Below, in pieces: positions 11,509 through 22,349 of a DNA stretch of 64,000 nucleotides. Position 1 is the first letter of the stretch. Each line of letters opens with the position of its first letter. Position numbers and translations under genes: made by a program. The DNA is from Azolla caroliniana (taxonomy: Eukaryota > Polypodiophyta): assembly GCA_043228905.1 (NCBI GenBank), contig JBHGNT010000003.1:16802001-16866000 (forward strand). The letters are read 5' to 3'. A model generated the notes under the pieces. That model had not been told where the DNA came from. It was given only the letters and a program-made list of their open reading frames with translations, and searched no databases.

Positions 11509-11663
11509 GTGTGGTTTAGAAAATCCAGTAAGCCCACCTGACTCCGTGATTGTGTGTTCGAGACGCCGACGACAAAATCCGGCTATCAGCTACCCTAGTG
11601 CCGCTATGTAGCACGCATACGTGATCAAAGGAAGAAAAGCAAAAAGAGAAGACATTAATCAAC

Positions 11664-14525
11664 ATGAACACACAAATAGGTAGCTCGCTCCCTAGTGAAA
11701 AGCTAGACCGGAGCAATTATTCATCTTGGGAGTACAAGATGACCCAATACCTCGTCGGCCAAGGGTATTGGAGCTACATCAACGACGCTCAAGAAAATCG
11801 ACCCGACTCAAAGAACGCCGACTACACAACATGGGAACAAGCGGCTAGTCGATTCATGTATTGCTTGGCAACATGTGTCCATGACCACATGCTTAGCCAC
11901 ATTCGAGACGCCAAGACGCCCAAAGAGGCGTGGGCGAACTTAAAGAAAATGTTCGCCGCCAACACAACCGCTCGAAAGCTTCAACTCCGACAAGAGTTGA
12001 ACAACATTCAGCAAAAAGACATGTTCGTGTCGGACTACACCGCCAAGATCAAGAGCATTTGCAACTCGCTTGGCTCCATCAAAATAAACGTTGACGAAGA
12101 CAAGATGGTTCAAGTATTCTTGGGTGGCCTCGCACAACGATTCGATCCATTACGGACGGCAATCTTGGCGAGAGAAAACCCTCCTTCGTTCTTCGACCTC
12201 CAATCAATGCTATTGGTCGAAGAGAAGCACGTCCGAACAAAGACCAAGAGATCGGACGGACAAATGTTCTTTTCGAATTCGGATGGTGGCTGAGGAGGAG
12301 GTCACAGCGGTAGAAGAGGCCAATTCGGCCCATTACACGAAGGGAACTCAAACCCTCACAGAAGCCATCAAGGAACCTTCGGAAGAAGGGGGAGCTTCCA
12401 CGCCGAACATGGTCGGCAAACGAGGCCTGCAACTTGCGATTATTATGGCAAAATCGACCACTATGAGGCGGAGTGTCGGAAAAAGAGAAGTGAGTCAACT
12501 TCAACAAGTCAACAACTCACAAACTACGCATCGAACTCCGACTACGACAATCGTAACGGAATGTTCACGAATCACGCATCGAATTCCGACTACGGCGACC
12601 GTGGTGGAATGTTCGTAATGAGGCATAGAGCTAACTCTATGATGGCCTCCAACTCCGCAAGCACCTCCAATTCAGAAGACGTGTGGTTCGTCAATTCCGG
12701 CGCCTCACATCACATGACATCCCACAAGGAGTGGTTCAATGACTTGCGTACACCGGATCAACCCGGCTACATAGAGACGGGAGACGACACCAGGCATCCC
12801 ATTTGGCACATCGGCAATGTCCCATTCGGGAAAGAAGGCGAGCAAACTTCCATCAAGAATGTCTTGCATGTGCCCACAATAACGAAGAATTTGGTCTCGA
12901 TCGGCCAAATCGTGGAGCAAGGCATGCAAGTCCACTTCAACAGCAAAGGTTGTTTCATTGAGAAAGATGGCCGACTCATAGCGAAGGGGCGGAGAGATGG
13001 TCGAATGTTCATCCTCGATTCGAACGAGGTGAAATTGGCAATGTGCGCCAAAGGTCTCAAAATCGAGACAACCATCAAGTTGTGGCACAAGAGAATCGGC
13101 CACATAAACCTCCAACGGCTTCGAGCGATGCAAACCAAGGGAGTCGTCATCAGACTTCTGACATTCTAGTCAAAATGAGTCGACCGAGTATGCGAAGCGT
13201 GTCAACTCGGCAAACAACATCGACTCCCATTCCTAAAGGAGAGCCACGCAAGCAAAGGCCTCCTCGACGTCATACACTCGGATGTATGGGGACCGGCTCA
13301 AACGCCAACGATCGGCGGATGCCGATACTACGTAACCTTCATCGACGACTACTCACGCTACGCATGGATCTACCCAATGAAGAAGAAGCGCGAAGTGTTC
13401 CCCACTTCCAAAAGCTCAAGCGTCAAGTCGAAAATGAAACCGGTCGGCACATTCGATGCCTACGATCGGATGGAGGCAAGGAGTACTTCTCCGATGAATT
13501 TACCTCCTACCTCCAAAGTGAAGACATTCGTAGAGAATTCTTGTGCCGACACACACCCCAACAAAATGGAGTAGCCAAAAAGAAGAATAGGCAAATACTC
13601 GAGGTAGCACGCACCATGATGCATGAGAAACACATGCCAAATTTCTATTGGGCCGAAGCGGCATCCACGTCCGTCTATCTCATGAACTGGTGCACCACCA
13701 ATGGAGTTCCTAAGCTAACTCCATACGAGCTCCTCGTTAGAAGGAAGCCGATCCTGTCGCACCTCAAGGTGTTCGGAAGCATTGCGAATGTAAGCATCCC
13801 GAACGAACAACGACAGAAGCCCGACGCGAAGTCGGAGGAATGTATCCTCATAGGATACTCATCCGAGAAGAAGGAATACAAGTGCTACAACCCTTCTACC
13901 CAAGTGGTTCGGGTAAGTCAAGACGTAGTCTTCGACGAGTTCGCATCTTGATACGCACCAGAGACAACTTCAACTCTTACTACGCTCGACCCGGAATCCG
14001 CCGAACAAGAGGTAGAAGATGGAGATCGCTTCAAACACATGTTCGAAGAATGTCCGATTATGGCAAGGCCTAGTGGGCCACAAGAGCCCCCACGCGACCC
14101 AAGCACGTCGTGGCCAAGTACGAACTTGGAGAAAGGCAAAGGTAAGATGCTCGAATATGAAGTCGATCACCCCGATGACATTGATTCGGATGTGTCGGTT
14201 CCCTCACTAGACAGTGAGTTCGGTGTACCCATCATACACATCTGGAGTAAAGAAGGCACTCACATCAGCGAGCAAAAAACTTCGATGCTCATCTAGAGCT
14301 AAGAACCCCATCACTCGGAATAGCTACAACGAGTACATGGCCTATCATTACGCCTTCGCAATGAAGGTAGCGGCCGAACAAGAGCCCAAGAGCTCCACCG
14401 AAGCGGCTCGTAACCCACGATGGGTGGAAGTAGTCGACCTTCGCCCACACACTACAAACCTTCGTCATTGGCTTGAGGGGGAGGAACCGAGATTGCCACG
14501 ACGAAGAAAGCCGAAGGCCAAACGG
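11664..14525 (+). pseudogene. Copia-A gag-protease-integrase polyprotein remnant
   Basis: Gag starts at 11,664 (MNTQIGSSLPSEKLDR) and keeps the UBN2-type block to about 12,290. A TGA at 12,291 interrupts it, then the same frame continues through a zinc knuckle in which one cysteine is tyrosine (CDYYGKIDHYEAEC) and a protease with VNSGASHHM at about 12,690. Stops near 13,169 and a frameshift precede the integrase (about 13,190-13,950). In the integrase the usual catalytic glutamate of the NGVAERKNR motif is lysine (NGVAKKKNR near 13,570), so strand transfer should be lost. The coding region then degenerates and leads to the RT linker (YNEYMAYHYAFAMKVA), after which RT is deleted. Interrupted by Gypsy-B at 14,526. 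Confidence 0.88.
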
Positions 14526-14972
14526 TGTCATGATATGGCAAGACTCGAACCCATGACCTTATGTTATATGGGTTAAGTTCTTGACCATTATACCATCTAT
14601 TGTAATACGTAGGATATTTTCATTTAAGTTTTATTATAGGAAATTAATGTATATTCCAGATTTCTCTGGAACATTCTATAAGCTTTAGGATTACTCCTGA
14701 GAACACTATAAAAGAAGGCACTAGGCATTATGTTGAACCAAATTGGTTCAACGCTAGTCTTAGGCCTCATAGCCATCTTGTACTTACTCTTCCTATAATA
14801 TATCATATGTTATCATCATCTCTCTCTCTCATCCTCACTATCTCTCTCTCTCTCTCTCTTCTCTTCTCTTTCCTCCCTCTCGGGATTCTTACGCAATCCC
14901 ATCCTCTTAGTACTAATAGTACTTCCCTTCTCTAGTATTAATTCTCTCTCTGTTTTAGTATTATTCCTGACA
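14526..14972 (+). repeat. Gypsy-B 5' LTR
   Basis: It starts TGTCATGATATGGCAAGACTC and ends TTCCTGACA. The 3' copy is 35 bp longer, mostly from a longer CT microsatellite. Its first 70 bp hold an antisense tRNA-like segment (separate entry). I see no clear primer-binding site just inside it. Confidence 0.92.
14535..14596 (-). other. Antisense tRNA-like segment in the Gypsy-B 5' LTR
   Basis: Read on the minus strand, ATGGTA near the start can pair with TGCCAT at the end as a short acceptor-like stem. An A-box-like TATAATGGTCA lies at 14,582-14,592 and a good B-box GGGTTCGAGTC at 14,542-14,552. The anticodon arm does not fold convincingly, so this is tRNA-like rather than a tRNA gene. The 3' LTR has the same segment at 25,858-25,919. 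Confidence 0.55.
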
Positions 14973-15039
14973 GTTTGAACCAATTTTCCTCTCTAGTCTT
15001 TCTTTTGGTTTCCCTCATCCTCTTATCGTTTTCTATACA

Positions 15040-16860
15040 ATGGCTTCTATTAGCACCCAAGAATACCAATCCATTTTCTCCAAGCTATAGTGTCTAAAAG
15101 AAAAATTTGTTGCCTTGGAAAAAGAAAACCAATGGTTGTTAGGGGATCTTCAACAAATCGCCCTAGAAAAACAACAAACGCAGTAACAACATGGGGAGTT
15201 AGCGTTACGTGTGCAACAACTCGAAGCAGCGTTGCAACAACAAGGATCAAGTCCCCAAGGATTTCATAAAGAGCCCAGGATTGGACTTCCTGTGAAATTT
15301 GATGGAACGCGATCACAATTTAGGGGATTCCTCAATCAGGTACGCCTAGTCATTCAAATGCATTCGTCTCAATACCCCACTGATGCATCCTGAGTCGGCC
15401 TAATAGGCACGTTTCTTAGCGGCTCAGCCTTGGCATGGTTTGCTCCGCTTCTAGAAAAACAATCGCCCTTACTTAATAACTTTGAAGACTTTATTAGTGA
15501 GTTTAAAGCTTGCTTTGGAGATACAGACATCATCTGGACGGCGATCAACAAAATCCAACGATTGCGTCAAGGCAATCGTCCAACCTCTATCTTGTTGGGA
15601 GACAGGTCCCTCCGGATGGGAAGGGAGAAGAACAGTGCCGACGAACAAACTCGGCCGAGGCCGAAACGGTATGAGTACCCGGCTACGGAGAGCCGGATGG
15701 TGCAGGCCCGGTATGAACCGGATGAGTAGTACCCGGCTACGGAGAGCCGGATGGTGCAGGCCCGGTATGAACCGGAGGAAGAGACATATTCGTAAATATG
15801 TTTCTGAGAGCCCATTGTGGCTATATTTGTAAATAGCCGAAAAGTCATATTAGTATAAATATGACTTAGGGCAAACTAATATGTTGTTGTTATTCTTCCT
15901 TGTTGGTGCAAGAAGAAGAGAGAGCGCGTAACTGTACAGAGAGAGAGAGAGAGAACGAGGTCGTTGCCTCTGTTGTAACCGCCGCCTGTGGCGAAGATCG
16001 TGAGTCCGAGGTCGTTGCCTCCGTGTACTCACTGTTTTGTACATTCATACATAGTGATAGTTTGCAGCCTGTGAGCTGCCGTGGTTTTTCCCCTAGTTTG
16101 GGGTTTTCCACATTAACCTCCTGTGTACCATTTGTCTTCCTCTTTGTGTCGTGTTCTATTTCCCATTTTTCTGTGTATGAAAATAATCTCGGTTGTGGCC
16201 GAGCGTTGCGCATAAGGAACGTTTGGGTTCCCGTCATATCTACGTGGAGGATTTCCATCTACTCACTTCAGATATCCCCTGGGATGATCAGGCACTAATG
16301 GAGCAGTTTCGCTATGGCCTGCGAAACGATGTCAAAGATCTACTTCTAACCTTCCCCGAAGAACCAAAGTCTCTTACGGAGGCAATCAGTCGAGCGGTCT
16401 GATGAGACAACCGCCTTTTCGAATGACGTTCGGAATGTCAATTACAAATACCACGCTCTAGGCCGGAGCCCACTTACGCCTCAGTCGCGGCTAAACCGTT
16501 TGCACGAGACATACCTCAAGCAAATACTCTTACACTGATGGAGATCGACACCATGCGTCAACATGGCCCGTTATCGAAAGAAGAAAAGCAACGACGACGT
16601 GCAAATCGATTATATCTTTATTGCGGTGGACTAGGGCATATCGCAATCAATTGTCCCCATAGGCCAAGAAGATAAGTAAATCAAATCGTAGCCTGTACTA
16701 AACCCGAGTCAATTCTTCCCTTAGGAGTGTCTGATAGTATTAATAGTACTAATAGCCCAAGTATCTCAAACAAATTTGAAATCCTTAGTCAATTAGATGA
16801 AGAGTTAAACGATTGAGTCTAGCCAAAATAGGAGCCGTTTGGTTGGACAACCCTAGATCC
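15040..16860 (+). pseudogene. Gypsy-B gag, broken and interrupted by a solo LTR
   Basis: Gag begins at 15,040 (MASISTQEYQSIF) with a Gln/Glu-rich helical start, then LPVKFDGTRSQFRGFLNQVRL and the retrotransposon-gag core to LRQGNRPTS at about 15,590. A solo LTR (15,593-16,236) lies here; gag resumes at YVEDFHLLTSDIPWDDQ and continues to a nucleocapsid-like motif (LYLYCGGLGHIAINC near 16,612-16,656). The usual first cysteine of the zinc knuckle is absent. In-frame stops occur near 15,088, 15,183 and 15,391, with more after 16,398. Confidence 0.85.
15593..16236 (+). repeat. Solo LTR of copia family R inside Gypsy-B gag
   Basis: 644 bp starting TGTTGGGAGACAGGTCCC and ending TTCCCGTCA, with perfect 5-bp duplications TATCT (15,588-15,592 and 16,237-16,241). 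Removing it restores the gag reading order. The left end matches the family R LTRs at 9,963 and 28,539. A short internal duplication of about 55 bp (units starting near 15,668 and 15,728) lies in its left third. Solo LTRs form by recombination between the two LTRs of a full element. Confidence 0.9.
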
Positions 16861-16881
16861 GTACAGCCCATTAGTGGTTCC

Positions 16882-17171
16882 TGTTGGAGACAAAGTCGTC
16901 AGTGCGGAAGATCAAGGAGCATTCGAGTGCTGCTGAATACCTGCGTATGACTGTTTCTATGTCGTTGCACTGAGAGAGAGTGAGAGAGAGAGAGAGGGAC
17001 ACAAAAGAGTTTCTTATTTCATAAAGTAATAATACAACATCCAACCTTACAAAAAGGTTACAAGGTCACTATATATAGTGACCGACTTAGGGCAACTACC
17101 CTTTATGCTAATTACATAAATGGCCAAAACGGGATAGTGTGAATACGTCCATTATACACATGTATTCGACA
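16882..17171 (-). repeat. Copia-E 3' LTR
   Basis: 290 bp, TGTTGGAGACAAAG to ATTCGACA on the plus strand. The polypurine tract lies just right of it (17,172-17,180, ACGGGGGAG on the minus strand). A CACTATATATAGTG palindrome at 17,071-17,084 includes the TATA-like promoter core. Confidence 0.93.
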
Positions 17172-17364
17172 CTCCCCCGTAATGGGCGTATACATGGGTT
17201 ATCTAAGATTACAGGTATAGACTTAGGTTCTCGGACATATCAGCTTTGTTCGAGTCGGCAGGGTCCGAAGGCAGAAGACCGAACTGGTCGGGTCGGAACA
17301 GTTGAAGCCGATCATTAAGGAACTGATGTCGGTTGTCGGAAACCATCCTGCGCTGTGTCCGGCT

Positions 17365-20300
17365 CTAACCGGACTGGTTTGTCGTTACGCCCATCTGATG
17401 CCGAAGAGACCGAAAGCGGTCTGCCGAAAGACACTTGGTCATTCCATCTGCGACATTGTCGGTTGTGGATATTTTCTCTAGACCGATTTTCCCTGAAATG
17501 ACGCAGTCCCGAACGAAGTGATATCGAACGTCGATATGTTTGGAGGCGTTGTGGTGAACCGGATTTTTCGACAGGGCAACAGCACCTTGACTGTCGCTGT
17601 AGACAACTGGAGCTGAGTCATGGTCGACTTGTCGAAACGTGTGCGCCAGCCGACCGAGCCACAAAGCTTCTTTTGCTGCGTCGGACGCAGCTACATATTC
17701 TGCTTCGGTTGTTGAGGTCGCTGTGCACTCCTGAAGTTTCGACTTCCACGAGATTGCTCCATTGCCGAATTTGAAGCAGTATCCGGTTGTTGATTTTCGA
17801 CTGTCTATACAGCCGGCGAAATCCGAGTCGGTGTAACCGACTACGCCTGAGGTTCGGTTCGGACCGAAAAGAATGCCATGGTCTTTTGTGCCAACCAGAT
17901 ATCTGAACACATGCTTGACTACGTTCCAATGCGATCGGCCAGGATTGTGCATAAATCTGCTAACGACTCCTACGGCATGAGAGATATCAGGCCGTGTCGC
18001 GACCATCAGGTACATAAGGGAGCCGACTGCCGGTGCATACGGTACCGACTTCATATCTTCCCCCTCCGGACCGGATGCCGGGCAGTCTCGCTGAGAGAGC
18101 CGAAGATTCATGGGGAGCGGGGTTGAAGCAGATTTGGCTGATTGCATGTTGAAGCGTTCCAAGACACGTCCGATGTAGTCGGTCTGAGACAAAAAAAGGT
18201 GTCGTTTATCGCGATGCCGACTAATCTTCATGCCGAGTATGTGTCGTGCCGGACCGAGGTCCTTCATGGCAAACTTCAACCGCAGTTGCCGAACGAGATC
18301 GGCAAGTTCGCCCGCGTGGCGTCCAGAAATTAGCATGTCGTCCACGTAAATGATGAGGAAGATGGGTGATCCATCTTGAGCTGTGTTGGTAAAGAGACAA
18401 TGGTCCTCATCGCTTTTTGAGAAGCCGATCGATTGGATGAAGTCGTCGAACTTCTTGTACCATTGTCGCGGTGCCTGTTTGAGGCCGTATAGACTCTTCC
18501 TGAGTCGGCAGACTAGATGTTCTTGGCCAGGTGCCACGAAGCCTTTTGGCTGCTCCATATAAATTTCCTCCTCGAGATCACCATGGAGGAAGGCTGTTTT
18601 GACATCTAGCTGAATCAGCTCCAAGTTGTCGGCTGCCACTACGCCGAGCAGAAAACGAAGGGTTGTCATTTTCACCACTGGTGAGAAAATCTCGTCGAAG
18701 TCGACGCCATATTCTTGTCGGAAGCCCTTCGCAACTAATCTGGCCTTGTACTTTGGGGTGGTCGAATCAGACGTCTCTTTTAGTCGATAAACCCACTTGC
18801 AAGGAAGAGCACGTCGGTTCCTAGGTAATTCGACCAGATCCCAAGTCTTGTTTGCCCGAATGGAGTGCATTTCCGACTCCATCGCCAGATGCCAGGTGGC
18901 GGAATCGACAGATGTCGATGCTTCTTCGTAAGACGTCGGTTCGCCGGCGTCGGTGAAGAAAATTCCAGGAGAATACCTCTCCGGAGGTTGCGACAGTCTC
19001 TCGGATCGTCGAGGTATGATTGGACTGGTCGCATCGGGTATCGTGGTCGGATGGTCCGAAAGCGAGTTGTTCTGCTGTGCCGAGTCGGAGTTGTCCGAGT
19101 CGGTAGAGTAAGGTTCAGCTACCCGTGAAGCTGACCGTGTGTTGAGAGCGGGGCCTTCTTGAAGGGTCGGCACATCGGAAAATGTTACCCTTCGGACTTC
19201 GATTGGTTTTTCGACGGATGGGTTCATAGCCGACTCGTTGAACACAACGTCCGAACTTCGAACGATTTGCCTGCGTTCGGGGTCCCAGAGTCGGTATCCC
19301 ATTTCGCCGTCGGATCCATATCCAAGGAAAATGCATTTCCTGGACCGAGGTGCAAGTTTTCGGCGATCATCTTTCGGAATGAGGGCGTACGCCTCGCATC
19401 CGAAGATCCTCAGCTTGTCGTAATTCGGCTTACTGCCGATCCATAGTTCCTGAGGAATTTGAAGTCCTAGAGGTCTACTTGGCGACATATTGATTATGTG
19501 TACTGCCGTGAGTAGAGCCTCTGCCCAGAAGCCATCCGACAGTTCGGAGTGTTGGAGCATGGAAACTGTCCGTTCTTGGATTGTCCGATTCATTCGTTCT
19601 GCAATCCCGTTTTGCTCCGGACTGTGTGGTGCCGTAAGTTCACGTCGGATGCCGCGTTGTCGGCAGAATTTGACGAATTCTTCGGATTTAAACTCTCCCC
19701 CGTTGTCGGTTCGAAAGCATTTCAGCTTTCGGTCGGTTTGATTTTCCACCATAGCGAGCCAATCGGTGAAGATCGAGAAGACACGATCTTTGGTGCGAAT
19801 TGGATAAGCCCACACCTTTCGAGTCGAATCGTCAATAAAACTGACGAAGTAAGAGGCACCGCCAAGAGACTGATGCGGCATTGGGCCACAGACGTCCGAG
19901 TGGACCAAATCGAGAGGTCTCGTTTCTCTTGGTGCTGATGTCGGGTGTGATGCGGCTGCTTGTTTGCCATACTGGCAATGCTCGCAGAATTGATGGTCGG
20001 AGAAGGAGAGTTTCGGGATGTATCCGGCTCTAGATAGGTGCGTGATGCCGGCCTTGCTGAGGTGTCCTAATCTTCTGTGCCATAGTGATGACACAGGAAT
20101 ATCCACCAAAAACAGGTTACCCTCTCTGAGCGTAACATGTAACGGATACAGGGAGTGTATCTTGGGTCCTCTAGCAAGCAGGAGGTTCCCCCTGTGGAGT
20201 GTCCACCCTCCCGAAGAAAAACCGGCACGAATGCCGTCTTCATCTAGTTGTCCGACTGAGATCAATGGCCTTGAGAGCTCGGGTACGTGTCGGACATTGT

Positions 20301-21381
20301 GGAGTACAAGTGTAGAGCCACCTGCAAGGTTGAGCTCTACTGTGCCGATTCCGATGATGTCACAGTGTTGCGAGTTACCGACTCGAACTGAGTCGGAGTG
20401 ACGGATCGTATATTGCCGAAATTGGGATCGATGAGGAGTCACGTGAAATGACGCGCCCGAATCCAAGAGCCATGTGCTCGATTCTTCAGTCGTGAGCAGA
20501 ACTTCTGATCCGACTGGATTTTCGATTGATAGGATATTTGGGTCGTCTGGTAGCACATCAGCCGAGAAGCTGACGTAATTGATCTCCTCATGCCGGCCAC
20601 TCTTCTTGTTGTTCTTGTTCTTGAGTGCGCGGCAGTCGGCTTTGATGTGTCCGGGTTTCTTGCAGTAGTTGCAGATTCGGTTATCCCGTGACTGGCTCCG
20701 TCTTCGCTGATTGTTCGGCGGCCGTGAGGAATCTCTTCCTCGTATGTTCGATCGGTCTGTCGAACCTTGTACTACGTAAGCGTCGTCTGTTGAGTCTTTG
20801 GCGAAAGACTTTCTCCGAGCTGCTTCGGTCAGGATTGCGCTCGTGACTTCGGAGTATTTAACAGCCGTGGTTGACGCGTTGCACACGGTTGTGACGAAAG
20901 TTTCCCATGATGAGGGAAGGCTGCTCATGAGTATCATTGCTCTGAGTTCATCCTCGATTGCCGTCCCCTGTGACGAGATTTGGGAGCTTATGCTTTCGTA
21001 CTCATTGAGGTGTGCTTGAACCGAATCAGATTCTTTCATCCGCAAGTTGTAGAGGCGCCGGATCAGAAACATCTTCGTTGCGGCGACCTTCTTTTCGTAA
21101 GTGTCCGACAGTGTTTTCCATAGTTCGAATGCTGTCGTACACGATTGCACCGTAAAGTATACCGATTCCGATAGGTGCATCCGAATCGTGGCGCGGACAA
21201 TTCTGTCCAGCTTCTGCCACTCAATTGGTTTGTATCCTTCTGGAGGTTCTTCATTTTCGATGGGATCGATTTGCCCCTTGACTATGAGATAGTCCTGCAT
21301 TTGCTCCTTCCAGAAGTTGAAGTTCGATCCATCGAACTTTCGTAGACTCATTTCTGACGAGCCGGATGTTGATGCCATCAA
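17365..21381 (-). CDS. Copia-E gag-pol polyprotein, 1,338 aa, intact
   Basis: One open frame encodes every product of a Ty1/copia element. Gag (UBN2 type) covers residues 1-195; the zinc knuckle CNYCKKPGHIKADC is at 237-250; the aspartic protease DSGAS begins at 307. A gag-pre-integrase domain (LWHRRLGHL, CEHCQYGKQ) is near 433-473. The integrase DDE triad is likely D496 (HSDVCGP), D559 (RTDNGGEF) and E595 (NGIAERMNR). RT spans about 845-1,090 with LDVKTAFLHGDL and the catalytic YVDD at 1,012-1,015. RNase H carries STTEAEYVAAS and ends with NVADGMTKCL. No stop or frameshift is present and the length is normal. A second Met follows the first, so the start could be either. It would act in cytoplasmic particles and, after reverse transcription, insert DNA in the nucleus. 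Confidence 0.96.
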   Translation of the reverse strand: MMASTSGSSEMSLRKFDGSNFNFWKEQMQDYLIVKGQIDPIENEEPPEGYKPIEWQKLDRIVRATIRMHLSESVYFTVQSCTTAFELWKTLSDTYEKKVAATKMFLIRRLYNLRMKESDSVQAHLNEYESISSQISSQGTAIEDELRAMILMSSLPSSWETFVTTVCNASTTAVKYSEVTSAILTEAARRKSFAKDSTDDAYVVQGSTDRSNIRGRDSSRPPNNQRRRSQSRDNRICNYCKKPGHIKADCRALKNKNNKKSGRHEEINYVSFSADVLPDDPNILSIENPVGSEVLLTTEESSTWLLDSGASFHVTPHRSQFRQYTIRHSDSVRVGNSQHCDIIGIGTVELNLAGGSTLVLHNVRHVPELSRPLISVGQLDEDGIRAGFSSGGWTLHRGNLLLARGPKIHSLYPLHVTLREGNLFLVDIPVSSLWHRRLGHLSKAGITHLSRAGYIPKLSFSDHQFCEHCQYGKQAAASHPTSAPRETRPLDLVHSDVCGPMPHQSLGGASYFVSFIDDSTRKVWAYPIRTKDRVFSIFTDWLAMVENQTDRKLKCFRTDNGGEFKSEEFVKFCRQRGIRRELTAPHSPEQNGIAERMNRTIQERTVSMLQHSELSDGFWAEALLTAVHIINMSPSRPLGLQIPQELWIGSKPNYDKLRIFGCEAYALIPKDDRRKLAPRSRKCIFLGYGSDGEMGYRLWDPERRQIVRSSDVVFNESAMNPSVEKPIEVRRVTFSDVPTLQEGPALNTRSASRVAEPYSTDSDNSDSAQQNNSLSDHPTTIPDATSPIIPRRSERLSQPPERYSPGIFFTDAGEPTSYEEASTSVDSATWHLAMESEMHSIRANKTWDLVELPRNRRALPCKWVYRLKETSDSTTPKYKARLVAKGFRQEYGVDFDEIFSPVVKMTTLRFLLGVVAADNLELIQLDVKTAFLHGDLEEEIYMEQPKGFVAPGQEHLVCRLRKSLYGLKQAPRQWYKKFDDFIQSIGFSKSDEDHCLFTNTAQDGSPIFLIIYVDDMLISGRHAGELADLVRQLRLKFAMKDLGPARHILGMKISRHRDKRHLFLSQTDYIGRVLERFNMQSAKSASTPLPMNLRLSQRDCPASGPEGEDMKSVPYAPAVGSLMYLMVATRPDISHAVGVVSRFMHNPGRSHWNVVKHVFRYLVGTKDHGILFGPNRTSGVVGYTDSDFAGCIDSRKSTTGYCFKFGNGAISWKSKLQECTATSTTEAEYVAASDAAKEALWLGRLAHTFRQVDHDSAPVVYSDSQGAVALSKNPVHHNASKHIDVRYHFVRDCVISGKIGLEKISTTDNVADGMTKCLSADRFRSLRHQMGVTTNQSG

Positions 21382-22045
21382 ATTTGGTTTCGGTTGACGA
21401 AGCTCGGTTCGGAGTTGACTACGAGCCTTGTTGGAGTGCAGCCGGTTGGCTCACCCGATATTGCTCTAGTCGGATTTGAACCCGAGTCGGTTCGGCTTCG
21501 GAACTTGCTCGAATTGACTCCGGTAGCTTGAGGGGCAGAACCAACTGGTCTTCCCGAATGTTGCCGAGTCGGAGTGAGCCCGGTTCGCTTCGGATATATA
21601 TGCCGAATACCGATTATTGAAACCGATTATCTGGACCGATTCTGCTTCGGTTGACTGCAGCAACGAGAGAGACGGATCCAACTGATCCTCTCGAATGTCG
21701 ATCAGCCGGATGAAGCGCGAATTGGGGTTGTTGTCTTGAGACCGATCTGCACCGAGTGGTTACAACGAGCAGCGAGCAGCGTTTAATGACCTTTTCGGAT
21801 GCCGTTTAACCGAATGGAGCACGATCGTGTCAATGATGCACAAGGGGATTTCACCTCGAGCGGTTACGATCACAAGGAACAGAGTACAACCTGATGGCTT
21901 ACTCCAAGCAAGAGGATCTAACGCGATGAGGTGCAAACCTCGTTTTTGTTCTTCTTCTCTCTTTCTTCGAATGACGCAGGAAACCGAATGTTGTGCAGGC
22001 TGAGACGATGGCCGACAGCGGATTGAGGGACCGAATGCTGTGCAA

Positions 22046-22057
22046 GCTCTGATACCA
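22046..22057 (-). other. Copia-E primer-binding site
   Basis: On the minus strand TGGTATCAGAGC lies two bases inside the 5' LTR (22,060-22,349). It is the standard initiator-Met tRNA complement. Confidence 0.9.
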
Positions 22058-22059
22058 GA

Positions 22060-22349
22060 TGTTGGAGACAAAGTCGTCAGTGCGGAAGATCAAGGAGCAT
22101 TCGAGTGCTGCTGAATACCTGCGTATGACTGTTTCTATGTCGTTGCACTGAGAGAGAGTGAGAGAGAGAGAGAGGGACACAAAAGAGTTTCTTATTTCAT
22201 AAAGTAATAATACAACATCCAACCTTACAAAAAGGTTACAAGGTCACTATATATAGTGACCGACTTAGGGCAACTACCCTTTATGCTAATTACATAAATG
22301 GCCAAAACGGGATAGTGTGAATACGTCCATTATACACATGTATTCGACA
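22060..22349 (-). repeat. Copia-E 5' LTR
   Basis: 290 bp, identical by eye to the copy at 16,882. As a minus-strand element its transcription start should lie in this LTR, near the ATATATAG palindrome at 22,249-22,262. Confidence 0.93.

Larger units (their letters stand above)
16882..22349 (-). mobile_element. Copia-E, complete young copia element
   Basis: A 5,468-bp element on the minus strand with two 290-bp LTRs that I find identical by eye, a perfect 5-bp duplication GTTCC (16,877-16,881 and 22,350-22,354), a primer-binding site, a polypurine tract, and one uninterrupted gag-pol frame. Nothing needed for autonomy is visibly missing. It lies between gag and protease of Gypsy-B. Identical LTRs imply a very recent insertion, as the two are copied from one template at integration. 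Confidence 0.95.

Noticed and set aside
14535-14596. Functional tRNA gene
   Set aside because: A and B boxes are visible but the anticodon arm does not fold, and the same segment recurs as part of paired LTRs.
21760-22222. Separate genes on the minus strand right of the Copia-E frame
   Set aside because: These frames lie in the Copia-E leader and 5' LTR and have no coding features.
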